Shown here in pieces: positions 56,462 to 64,000 of a stretch of 64,000 bases of DNA; within the stretch, counting starts at the first letter, position 1; every line of letters starts with the position of its first letter. The notes under the pieces are model-generated. The model ran no database searches and was not told where the DNA came from. It saw only the letters and a program-made list of their open reading frames with translations. Source of the DNA: Bacteroidota bacterium (lineage in GTDB: Bacteria; Bacteroidota; Bacteroidia; Bacteroidales; JAAUTT01); assembly GCA_030706405.1 (NCBI GenBank), contig JAUZOO010000011.1:124001-188000 (forward strand), in the 5' to 3' direction. The position numbers and the translations under genes were made by a program.

Positions 56462-58054
56462 ATGTGCGGAATTTTAGCAGTATTTGGGAACAGGACCCCC
56501 GAAGATGTCCAACGGCTTAGTAAACGGATGAGCCACCGGGGACCTGACGAGAGTGGAGTGCATGTAAGTCCTTCTGGAGCAATTCTTTGTCATGAACGTT
56601 TGTCAATTGTTGACCTTTCTACAGGTCGTCAGCCAATACAAGGTACAAATAATGCTTACGTAATGCATAACGGTGAAATTTACAATCACGTTGAACTGCG
56701 TCAGGGCGAATTAAAACACCATTCATTCAGAACAACCTGCGATAGTGAAGTAATTGTTCACCTTTACGAAGAATACGGTTACGATTTTTGCAATAAACTG
56801 CGGGGAATCTATTCGTTTGTAATTGTAGACGATGATTTGGGCAAATACATGGTAGCCCGCGACCCAATCGGCATTAAACCATTATATTACGGAAAAGATG
56901 CAGAAGATAATATGTACTTCTCATCAGAAATGAAATCGATTGCCGACCAATGCGTTAGCTTTGAAGCATTTCCTCCGGGACACTATTATACCCCCGAAAC
57001 CGGTTTGGTTAAATACTACAATCCGGATTGGCAGGACTTTAAAGTTGCAGCCAAACCCATCGATTATACAGAACTTCGTGAAGCTCTGATTGATTCGACC
57101 CGCGTAAGGTTAATGAGCGATGTTCCTCTAGCTGTTTTGCTTTCAGGAGGTCTTGATTCGAGCCTTATCTCGTCGATCACTAAACGATTGCTCAGAGGCA
57201 CCAACCAGGAGTTGCATTCATTCTCCGTTGGTCTCTCACACGACGCCCCGGATTTGATTGCTGCACGCGAAGTTGCCGAATTCATTGGCACTACCCACCA
57301 CGAGGTACTGTTTTCAGTTGAAGAAGGTATTAAGGAACTCGAAAAAATCATCTGGCATATTGAAAGCTATGATGTAACAACCATCCGTGCAAGTACCCCT
57401 ATGTATTTCCTTTCGAAATATATCTCGAACATGGGCATCAAAGTTGTACTTTCGGGCGAAGGTGCCGACGAAGTATTTGGTGGTTACCTGTATTTCCACA
57501 ATGCACCGTCTGCCGAAGAATTTGCCAAAGAAACTGTTCGTCGCGTAAACCTGCTTTCAACCGCCGACTGTCTGCGTGCCGATAAATCGACCATGGCATT
57601 TGGAATCGAAGCCCGTGTACCATTCCTCGATCGCCGTTTCCTTGATGTGGCAATGAAAATTCGTCCGGAAGACCGCATGCCAAACCGTGCCGAAGGTAAA
57701 ATGGAGAAATACGTAATCCGTAAAGCATTCGACGACAAAAATGATCCGTTCCTTCCGGAAAAAATCTTATGGCGTCAGAAAGAACAGTTTAGCGATGGTG
57801 TTGGCTACAACTGGATTGATCAGATTATTGCTTATTGCGAAAAACAGGTGTCGGACAAAGAATTTGCTACGGCTGCCGAACGTTTTCCGCACAATACACC
57901 CACAACGAAGGAAGCATTCTATTTCCGCACCATTTTTGAAAAACATTACCCTCAGGAATCGGCGGCTAAAACCGTGCTTAAATGGGTACCGAAATGGCAG
58001 GAAAACACCGATCCATCGGGTCGTGCCAATGCAGTTCACTCTAACAAAATTTAA
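56462..58054 (+). CDS. asnB: asparagine synthetase B (glutamine-hydrolysing)
   Basis: A 530-residue enzyme converting aspartate, glutamine and ATP to asparagine. The N-terminal glutaminase domain starts with MCGILAVFG (nucleophile Cys after Met removal) and has MSHRGPDESG and YVMHNGEIYNHVELR. The synthetase domain has the PP-loop SGGLDSS near residue 228, VVLSGEGADEVFGGY and FGIEARVPFLD. The length is typical of AsnB. The divergent Lrp/AsnC-type gene and the palindromes between them suggest amino-acid-responsive control. A terminator follows. Confidence 0.96.
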   Translation: MCGILAVFGNRTPEDVQRLSKRMSHRGPDESGVHVSPSGAILCHERLSIVDLSTGRQPIQGTNNAYVMHNGEIYNHVELRQGELKHHSFRTTCDSEVIVHLYEEYGYDFCNKLRGIYSFVIVDDDLGKYMVARDPIGIKPLYYGKDAEDNMYFSSEMKSIADQCVSFEAFPPGHYYTPETGLVKYYNPDWQDFKVAAKPIDYTELREALIDSTRVRLMSDVPLAVLLSGGLDSSLISSITKRLLRGTNQELHSFSVGLSHDAPDLIAAREVAEFIGTTHHEVLFSVEEGIKELEKIIWHIESYDVTTIRASTPMYFLSKYISNMGIKVVLSGEGADEVFGGYLYFHNAPSAEEFAKETVRRVNLLSTADCLRADKSTMAFGIEARVPFLDRRFLDVAMKIRPEDRMPNRAEGKMEKYVIRKAFDDKNDPFLPEKILWRQKEQFSDGVGYNWIDQIIAYCEKQVSDKEFATAAERFPHNTPTTKEAFYFRTIFEKHYPQESAAKTVLKWVPKWQENTDPSGRANAVHSNKI

Positions 58055-58073
58055 ATTGAATAATTGATAACAT

Positions 58074-58107
58074 AAAAAAACCAGGCCAAACGGTCTGGTT
58101 TTTTTAT
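58074..58107. terminator. bidirectional terminator, asnB / MFS
   Basis: CCAGGCC and GGTCTGG (one G-T pair) around a 4-base loop, flanked by seven A residues on the left and seven T residues on the right. It serves both convergent genes. Confidence 0.85.
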
Positions 58108-58111
58108 TTAA

Positions 58112-59461
58112 TTATGCTTGTCCCTTTTCTAATCCGTGCGAATTGGGGCCGCGCTCGTTTATCCGAAGCATTAAAGCAAAGAAAAATCCAAAAATACCCA
58201 GACTGCTAAAAATCCACATGCCTAAATGATAACCTCCAGGATTTGTGGCACCTGCATGAGAAACATCGTTAGCCCAACCAATCAGAAGGTTAAAACCGGC
58301 TAAACCTATATTTTGAATCATTGTCATCAATCCGTAAGCAGTTCCAAGTTTTCCCTGCTCTACAACCAAAGCAACCGACGGCCACATAATTGCCGGAATC
58401 AACGAAAATGCCAATCCCATCATCGCCATGGGAATCAACAAATTAGTACTTAAAATTACGTTAATACTCATAAACGGGATTACAATATGTGCTTTGGATG
58501 CAAGTCCAAGTCCTCCGGTAATATCTATCTTATAAGCCATTAACAGGTAAACCGGAAGAATAAGAACGGACCCGCACATCATTAATAATGATCGTTTCCC
58601 GATTCTGTCAGATAAAAGTCCGAACAAAGGCGTAGCAAACATTGCTGACAAAGTAAGAATACTCGATAAAAAACCGCCTATTTCGCGACTTTCGCCATGC
58701 ACTTCCTGAAAAAATTTAACTGCAAAAGTTTGAAACGGGAACATAGCCGAGTAAAACGTAATGCACAGTGCACATATAAACCAATAGGATTTGCTAAAAT
58801 TAAAAATCTCGCTCAGCAATACCTTATCCTGCTTTCCTTCGGGTTGAAGCTCATAATTTCTTTCAGCATAACGGTCGAGCCACCAATAAATAGAAAGACA
58901 AACCACCGAAATTATCCCTGTTAAAGCTGCAAACCATAATGGACCATGCCAACTGGTATAAAATGTTTTTCCCCACGAGGGCGAATTTAATGCCATAAAT
59001 GATCCCAAACGAGCAATCGTAAGGTTAAGCCCAAAGGCAAACGACAATTCCTTTCCTCTGAACCAACGGGCAATGGCTGTGGTAATGGCTACAATCATCG
59101 ATTCGGCACCAAGTCCGAAAACTAAACGACCAACAGCCATTGTTACAAGATTTCCTTGAGCTGCAGTAATAAAGCCGCCCGACATCATTAATACAGAAAA
59201 CAGCAAAGCTGCTTTCTTCGTTCCGATACGGTCAATGATAATCCCGCCTATCAAAACCATGATTACATTCGGAATACTATAAATAGCGTTGAGCGTACCA
59301 ATATTTGTATCGGAAAAGCCTAGCTGTTGTTTCAAAAGATCGGCAACAGGGCTGATGCTGTCGTAGATATAATAATTGCCGAACATCGCCAAGCTGATAA
59401 AAAACAAAACACCCCACCGAAATAAAGCCGGAGGGGCTGATTTTAAAGACGTAGAATTCAT
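58112..59461 (-). CDS. MFS transporter (MFSD1-like)
   Basis: A 449-residue transporter with about 12 membrane segments. The loop after helix 2 has the MFS motif GGIIIDRIGTKKAALL and the second-half counterpart is FGLLSDRIGKRSLLM. The early FGNYYIYDSISPVADLLKQQLGFSD segment resembles the MFSD1-like group, which has been linked to dipeptide or small-molecule transport. The substrate is unknown. Its ATG overlaps the stop of the upstream RDD gene (ATGA), so the two are translationally coupled. Confidence 0.88.
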   Translation of the reverse strand: MNSTSLKSAPPALFRWGVLFFISLAMFGNYYIYDSISPVADLLKQQLGFSDTNIGTLNAIYSIPNVIMVLIGGIIIDRIGTKKAALLFSVLMMSGGFITAAQGNLVTMAVGRLVFGLGAESMIVAITTAIARWFRGKELSFAFGLNLTIARLGSFMALNSPSWGKTFYTSWHGPLWFAALTGIISVVCLSIYWWLDRYAERNYELQPEGKQDKVLLSEIFNFSKSYWFICALCITFYSAMFPFQTFAVKFFQEVHGESREIGGFLSSILTLSAMFATPLFGLLSDRIGKRSLLMMCGSVLILPVYLLMAYKIDITGGLGLASKAHIVIPFMSINVILSTNLLIPMAMMGLAFSLIPAIMWPSVALVVEQGKLGTAYGLMTMIQNIGLAGFNLLIGWANDVSHAGATNPGGYHLGMWIFSSLGIFGFFFALMLRINERGPNSHGLEKGQA

Positions 59462-60180
59462 TTTTCTTTGTTATTATATATGTAATCGTTTCTTAAAGTT
59501 GTCAAAAACTCATAATCGCGAAGCGCAGAATTCACATTTAACTTTTTTTCAAATTTCTCGCGGGCGTTTTTCATGGTGTTCTGAACCGAATAACTCTGCC
59601 CGTTTTTCTGTCGGAATTTAAGAATATCTTCAATGATCTTATAATCGTTTTCGCTCAGGTCATACGTTGGGAATACTGGAGCATAGTTTTCGGGCAAATG
59701 ATGATGAAACAGTGAATCGAGGCTTTGCTGGCGGCCTTGCCTGACTACGGTAGTACCGGCTGCAATATCGCCCAGACGCTGTCCTTGACCATTAATTATA
59801 ATGGTAAGGGTCGAAATTCCGCCAAAAAGAAAAAGATTGTCAACTAATCGGAATATCCACCGGATAAAATAGGAAATAGCGTCCGGCTGGGAGCCGTCTT
59901 GCTTCACAACCCGAAGTTTCATAAGACGTTTCCCTACATTCTGTCCGTTAAACTTCAACTCGCAAACCAAATCGTACAAAAGCAAAGGAAGAATGACTAT
60001 GAATGTACCCCACAAACCTTTAGTCTGCAAAACTTTAAGTAAATGAAGTACAAGAATAATTGTACCATATCCGGCAAAAAGCAAATAGTCTATCAAATGG
60101 GCCAAAATACGTTCTCCGATACTGGCTACCGAGTGTTCCAACGTAACGTTTTGAATGGTACCGATGCTGATATTTTCCAT
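59458..60180 (-). CDS. RDD family membrane protein
   Basis: The start complementary to 60178-60180 (MENISIGTIQNVTLEHSVASIGERILAHLIDY split after the first 20 residues) gives 240 residues; the longer frame adds ten without merit. The RDD domain has the RILAHLIDYLLF segment, two or three helices, and NGQNVGKRLMKLRVV and GDIAAGTTVV. The C-terminal third is soluble and charged. It is divergent from the SpoIIM gene, and RDD plus SpoIIM plus DUF4129/DUF4350 form a recurrent Bacteroidota cluster. Confidence 0.9.
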   Translation of the reverse strand: MENISIGTIQNVTLEHSVASIGERILAHLIDYLLFAGYGTIILVLHLLKVLQTKGLWGTFIVILPLLLYDLVCELKFNGQNVGKRLMKLRVVKQDGSQPDAISYFIRWIFRLVDNLFLFGGISTLTIIINGQGQRLGDIAAGTTVVRQGRQQSLDSLFHHHLPENYAPVFPTYDLSENDYKIIEDILKFRQKNGQSYSVQNTMKNAREKFEKKLNVNSALRDYEFLTTLRNDYIYNNKEK

Positions 60181-60332
60181 ATACAGTAGTTGCTTGCGGT
60201 GTTTTTGCAAAGATGTCGAAAAAATACAAAAAAGGGATTTTTGTTAAAAGATTATTATTATTTTGACAACAGATTAATAAACCACAAACCTGTTACTGGT
60301 ACATATTTTAGCAACATCATTATCAACGTTTT

Positions 60333-61310
60333 ATGAAAGAACTCATATTTATTGATCGAAATTCGTCTCGTTGGAAAGAATTTGAATCGGTAATTCAATC
60401 GAAAGTTTCTGTTTCTCCCGACAAAATATCGGATTTATTTATCCAGCTAACCGACGATCTGGCTTATGCCCGCACTTATTATCCAGACAGACCTGTTACT
60501 AGTTATTTAAACAATCTGACAATCAGCGTTCACCATCGGATATACCAAAACAAAAAAGTAAAAAAAAACCGGTTGTCCGAATTTTGGCTTATCGATTATC
60601 CTTTGCTGCTCAAAGCAAATATGCGTTTTATCTATTACGCTTTGATAATCTTTATAATATCGGCGATTATTGGAGTAGTTTCGGCGGCAAACGACAATAG
60701 TTTTGTACGACTTATCCTTGGCGATTCTTATGTAAATATGACCCTCGACAACATTCACAAAGGCGACCCTTTGGCCGTTTATAAACAAGCCAACCCGACG
60801 GGAATGTTTCTGGGCATTACCCTCAATAATTTATATGTAGCGTTCCGAACTGTTGTGATGGGGGTTTTCTTGTCGATCGGTAGCGGTTATTCGTTGTTTA
60901 GCAATGGAATTATGGTTGGAGCTTTTCAGTCTTTCTTCTTTCAGCACGGATTATTAAAAGAATCTATACTAACCATTTACATTCACGGAACGTTCGAATT
61001 ATTTTCTATTGTAATGGCCGGAGCTGCCGGGTTTATGATTGGTTCGGGCATATTGTTTCCCGGAAATTACAAACGTATCGATTCGTTTAAACGGGGAGTT
61101 CGCAATGGAGCCCGCATCCTCATTGGCATTGTGCCCATTTTTATTGTTGCCGCCTTTCTCGAAGGGTTTGTCACCCGCAATACCCAATGGCCCGATATTG
61201 TCCGCGCTTCAATTATTGGGCTCTCACTACTAACGATTATTGTTTATTTTTTTATTTACCCTCAATTAATCACCAAACATCTAATTACCCATGGAACCAA
61301 ACAAAATTGA
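60333..61310 (+). CDS. stage II sporulation protein M-like (SpoIIM/DUF95) membrane protein
   Basis: A 325-residue protein. A charged N-terminal part (about 1-95) is followed by the SpoIIM domain with about six helices, including NNLYVAFRTVVMGVFLSIGSGY near residue 165 and HGTFELFSIVMAGAAGFMIG near residue 220. In Bacillus SpoIIM acts in septal wall turnover during sporulation; this lineage is not known to sporulate, and in Bacteroidota the domain travels with RDD, DUF4129 and MoxR genes. The next gene overlaps its 3' end by 20 bp. Confidence 0.9.
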   Translation: MKELIFIDRNSSRWKEFESVIQSKVSVSPDKISDLFIQLTDDLAYARTYYPDRPVTSYLNNLTISVHHRIYQNKKVKKNRLSEFWLIDYPLLLKANMRFIYYALIIFIISAIIGVVSAANDNSFVRLILGDSYVNMTLDNIHKGDPLAVYKQANPTGMFLGITLNNLYVAFRTVVMGVFLSIGSGYSLFSNGIMVGAFQSFFFQHGLLKESILTIYIHGTFELFSIVMAGAAGFMIGSGILFPGNYKRIDSFKRGVRNGARILIGIVPIFIVAAFLEGFVTRNTQWPDIVRASIIGLSLLTIIVYFFIYPQLITKHLITHGTKQN

Positions 61311-62151
61311 ACTACGCCAGGACCGTGATTTTGGTCAAGTTTTTAACGCCACATTTGCATTTATAAAACAGGAATTTAAGCCTTTAGGAGCATCAGTATT
61401 AGTATTCATTGTGCCATTTGCGTTGCTTTTAGGCATTTGTCTCATTTGGTTTCAATCGTCAATACTGACTGATATGACGGGGCAGGTGCCTCAGTTCGGA
61501 ACCTCAAAAGGAGTTTTACCTTCCAATTTTATTAAATTATATCTCCTTTTCATGAGCTTTTTTGTGTTAAGCCAAACCATGATTATTACCACTATATACT
61601 CGTATCTCAACCTATATCTCTCAAAAGTTGAAAAGATTACGATCAGTGAAATGTTTTTGGAAGTGAAATATAATTTTTTGCCGGTATTCGGAGCTCTATT
61701 CATTTCGTTTGTGCTGATTCTGATAGGATTGGTATGTTGTCTTCTTCCAGGAATTTACCTAGCTATTTCTCTAAGCTTTTTTATTCCCGTTATGATATTT
61801 GAACAGAGCCGGTTTGGACAAGCTTTTTCAAGAAGCTTTCAACTTGCACATTACCGCTGGTGGTGGACTTTCCTATTAGCATTGACATCCATTATAATGT
61901 TTTATGCCCTCAACTTTATCATTCAATCACCTTTACTGTTATGGGGATACTCTAGTCCTCTTTTCAATTTGAATAGCTATAAATCCATAAGCACCGGACA
62001 AGCCATTTACTCGGCAATTGCAACCGCATTGTCGCAATTACTTTACATCATCCCAACTTTCCTGATAGGATTTCAGCATTTTAGCATCGTAGAAGCCAAA
62101 GAACAAACTTTGTTAAACGAAAAAATTAACCAGATTGGTGAAGACGCTTAA
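61291..62151 (+). CDS. multi-pass membrane protein of the SpoIIM-RDD cluster
   Basis: A 286-residue protein with a charged start (MEPNKIELRQDRDFGQVFNATFAFIK split) and about six membrane segments. The motif RSFQLAHYRWWWTF after SFFIPVMIFEQSRFGQAF resembles the glycerophosphodiester-phosphodiesterase-associated or DUF975-type membrane domains, but I would not assign a family. It overlaps the genes on both sides, which indicates translational coupling and a shared function with SpoIIM and the DUF4129 protein. Confidence 0.8.
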   Translation: MEPNKIELRQDRDFGQVFNATFAFIKQEFKPLGASVLVFIVPFALLLGICLIWFQSSILTDMTGQVPQFGTSKGVLPSNFIKLYLLFMSFFVLSQTMIITTIYSYLNLYLSKVEKITISEMFLEVKYNFLPVFGALFISFVLILIGLVCCLLPGIYLAISLSFFIPVMIFEQSRFGQAFSRSFQLAHYRWWWTFLLALTSIIMFYALNFIIQSPLLLWGYSSPLFNLNSYKSISTGQAIYSAIATALSQLLYIIPTFLIGFQHFSIVEAKEQTLLNEKINQIGEDA

Positions 62152-62845
62152 ATTCCTCGTCGTGCTTTGCTTTGTATTCTTCTTATCCGATGCCTATGCT
62201 GCGGATAAGAAGAATATTGCCTTAAAGACAGACTCATCTATCATTACCGCATTGAAAGTCCCATCGAGCAAGATTGCTAAGTATCAAAATTTGAAGGAAT
62301 TCAACTACCGGACTACAGAACCGGTAAACTCAGGATTTTGGGATATGCTTAAAGCCAAACTCGTTAAACTGCTTGAAAAAATATCGGAAAGCAAAATTTC
62401 ACAAATAGGCTTTTATGTTCTTTTTATCGGCATTTTCATCATCCTCATTATTTCCTTTATCGGGGTTGATGTGCAAACCCTCTTTATGCGAAACAAAACC
62501 AGCCAAGATTTAGCAAGTATCTATGAACAAGAATCGATTGAAGAAACTGATTTTGAAACGGCTATAAACAGCGAAATATCGCAGGAAAATTACAATCGTG
62601 CCGTTCGTTTTTTGTACCTTAAATTGCTTCGGGAACTCACTCGTAAAAACCTAATTAACTGGCAAAAAGAAAAAGTTAACCACGATTATTTCAAAGAAAT
62701 GATCGGCTCCACACATTTTACCGATTTCAAAAATATAACCCAGACATACGAATATGTTTGGTATGGAAAATTCCCTTTGAAACAACCCGATTTTGATGTT
62801 ATAAACTCGCGTTTTTCACAACTTTTCAACAAACTGAATGCGTAA
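62138..62845 (+). CDS. DUF4129 domain protein
   Basis: The start must be non-ATG: TTG at 62135 or GTG at 62138. I chose the GTG, which gives a signal-like start (KTLKFLVVLCFVFFLSDAYA) and 235 residues. A membrane segment (about 90-115) splits a periplasmic N-terminal part from a cytoplasmic DUF4129-type C-terminal helical domain (YNRAVRFLYLKLLRELT, YEYVWYGKFPL). The gene overlaps both neighbours. DUF4129 is often fused to or next to transglutaminase or MoxR genes. Confidence 0.82.
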   Translation: MKTLKFLVVLCFVFFLSDAYAADKKNIALKTDSSIITALKVPSSKIAKYQNLKEFNYRTTEPVNSGFWDMLKAKLVKLLEKISESKISQIGFYVLFIGIFIILIISFIGVDVQTLFMRNKTSQDLASIYEQESIEETDFETAINSEISQENYNRAVRFLYLKLLRELTRKNLINWQKEKVNHDYFKEMIGSTHFTDFKNITQTYEYVWYGKFPLKQPDFDVINSRFSQLFNKLNA

Positions 62846-64000
62846 ACAAACCCTTTACCTAATCGCGATTAGCATTTTGCTGGCGCTGTATGTGGTCGTA
62901 CAGGTAACCAGGCCCAAAGCTATCAATTGGAACGAAAACTTCCAGAAGGACAGCAAATCGCCTTATGGTTGTTACATTTTATACGATTTATTACCCTCAG
63001 CCTTTACCCGCTCAACGATTACGGAAAATCAACAGAGTTTATACTCCTCGCTCATTACTAAAAATAACCAAAAGAAATCGCTGCTTATTATCACTAACGA
63101 TTTTAGCCCCGACAAAACCGACTTTAAAGCATTGTTCAACTTCATAAAAGCCGGAAATCAGGTTTTCATCGCAGCTGCGTTGTGGGGAAAACCCTTTTCC
63201 GACTCGACCCACATATCTACTGATTATCAATACCCAACTAACAAAAATTCTTCACTATCAAAATATGAATTTACCAACCCACATCTGACTTCAAAGCAAT
63301 TATTTGCTTACCAAAACATTCATGAAGCTTATTTTTCCAGCTTAGACACATTGAAAACCGAAGTTCTAGGTCGGGATTTAGACAAAAAGATAAACTTTAT
63401 CCGAATGAATATTGGGAAGGGCGAACTTTACCTACATTCTGTCCCAATCGTATTTACGAATTATCATATCCTTTACAGCAACAGCGAATATCCTTTGCTC
63501 GCCTTATCGTACATTAAATATCCGTCGATAGTGTGGGACGAATATTATAAACCGGAGCGGGTTAACAGAGAGAGCTCCTCTCCTCTTCGTTATATCCTTA
63601 GCCAGGAATCGTTTAAATACGCGTACTACACATTAATCATCACATTGCTGCTATTTATGATTTTCGAATCGAAACGAAGACAGCGCATTATGCCTATTAT
63701 AGAAACTCCCCGCAACCTGACGCTGGACTTTGTTCAAACCATTGCCCGATTATATTTTAACAACAAAAACAATAAAGACCTGGCAAACAAAAAGATTGCC
63801 CAGTTTTACGATTTTATCCATACCAATTACTATTTGAGGCCCGACGAACATGACCCAAAATTTCGCAAACAATTTGCCGGGAAACTGAATATCCCGCTTA
63901 ACGAAGTGGACCAAATTTTCGACATGATCTCGCACCTAAAACATCAGGAAAAAGTCTCTGACAATGAACTAATAAAATTTGTAGCACTCATAGATCAAAT
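62838..64000 (+). CDS. DUF4350 domain protein (3' end beyond window)
   Basis: An open frame of 387 codons from the ATG at 62838 to the end of the window, with no stop; it overlaps the DUF4129 gene by 8 bp. A membrane anchor (about 5-24) is followed by a DUF4350-type domain (about 35-150; SPYGCYILYDLLP, LLIITNDFSPDK, FIKAGNQVFIAAA). A second membrane segment lies at about 263-275 (TLIITLLLFMIFESKRR) and a helical cytoplasmic part continues off the end. It belongs to the SpoIIM/DUF4129 operon; MoxR and DUF58 genes are expected next. Confidence 0.82.
   Translation, partial: MRKQTLYLIAISILLALYVVVQVTRPKAINWNENFQKDSKSPYGCYILYDLLPSAFTRSTITENQQSLYSSLITKNNQKKSLLIITNDFSPDKTDFKALFNFIKAGNQVFIAAALWGKPFSDSTHISTDYQYPTNKNSSLSKYEFTNPHLTSKQLFAYQNIHEAYFSSLDTLKTEVLGRDLDKKINFIRMNIGKGELYLHSVPIVFTNYHILYSNSEYPLLALSYIKYPSIVWDEYYKPERVNRESSSPLRYILSQESFKYAYYTLIITLLLFMIFESKRRQRIMPIIETPRNLTLDFVQTIARLYFNNKNNKDLANKKIAQFYDFIHTNYYLRPDEHDPKFRKQFAGKLNIPLNEVDQIFDMISHLKHQEKVSDNELIKFVALIDQ

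Overview
The window is a piece of a Bacteroidota chromosome, most likely an anaerobic member of the Bacteroidales or a close relative. The support is direct: a type IX secretion C-terminal tail on a polysaccharide lyase, a single short primary sigma factor without region 1.1, a Rho factor with a long disordered insert, a pyruvate:ferredoxin oxidoreductase, a tmRNA tag ending in NYALAA, almost no Shine-Dalgarno sequences, and TTTG / TAnnTTTG type promoter elements. Nearly all genes are full-length and look chromosomal; no prophage, plasmid backbone, CRISPR array or defence island is visible.

Layout. 1-1.9 kb: end of the branched-chain amino acid operon (ilvB 3' end, ilvN, ilvC). 2-6.1 kb: small membrane and lipoproteins, a glutathionylspermidine-synthase-like ATP-grasp protein, a class I aminotransferase preceded by a 146-bp element with terminal inverted repeats, and a DUF1573 protein. 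6.3-16.2 kb: valS, a LuxR-type response regulator, an HxlR regulator divergent from an NAD(P)-binding protein, YceI, LarE, a two-CW protein, an RBBP9-like hydrolase, a divergent GAPDH and a YiiX-like lipoprotein. 16.5-25 kb: a pectin-degradation neighbourhood (PL11 rhamnogalacturonan lyase, ThuA-like protein, MFS transporter, PL1 pectate lyase, GH105 hydrolase), with an unrelated slipin inside it. 25-32.8 kb: a 21-bp periodic array in a divergent intergenic region, then a beta-barrel candidate, mntP, rhomboid, YciO-like protein, ComEC, a DHODH-like protein, def and ruvX. 32.8-40.6 kb: PFOR, rho, rpoD, rpe and a small Cys-rich protein. 40.7-45 kb: tmRNA, a decayed transposase, a GH115 alpha-glucuronidase and two identical tRNA-Val genes. 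45-55.7 kb: folC, nitroreductase, PhoH, SixA, ppk1, then the tight row mtaB, inositol-monophosphatase family, lipid A acyltransferase-like, GT2, and a lone response regulator. 55.7-58 kb: an Lrp/AsnC regulator divergent from asnB. 58-64 kb: an MFS/RDD pair and the start of the SpoIIM / DUF4129 / DUF4350 membrane cluster, which in Bacteroidota usually continues into MoxR and DUF58 genes.

How the genes fit together. PL11, PL1 and GH105 form a plausible extracellular-to-periplasmic route for rhamnogalacturonan/pectin, but no SusC/SusD pair is present. PFOR and the DHODH-like protein are a recurrent pair in anaerobic Bacteroidota. SixA with Ppk1 and Lrp with asnB are also conserved-looking pairings. 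The most unusual non-coding signal is the 21-bp array at 25178-25450: about 13 diverged units with no change in period. Second are the inverted-repeat element at 5478-5623 and the palindrome-rich control region of asnB.
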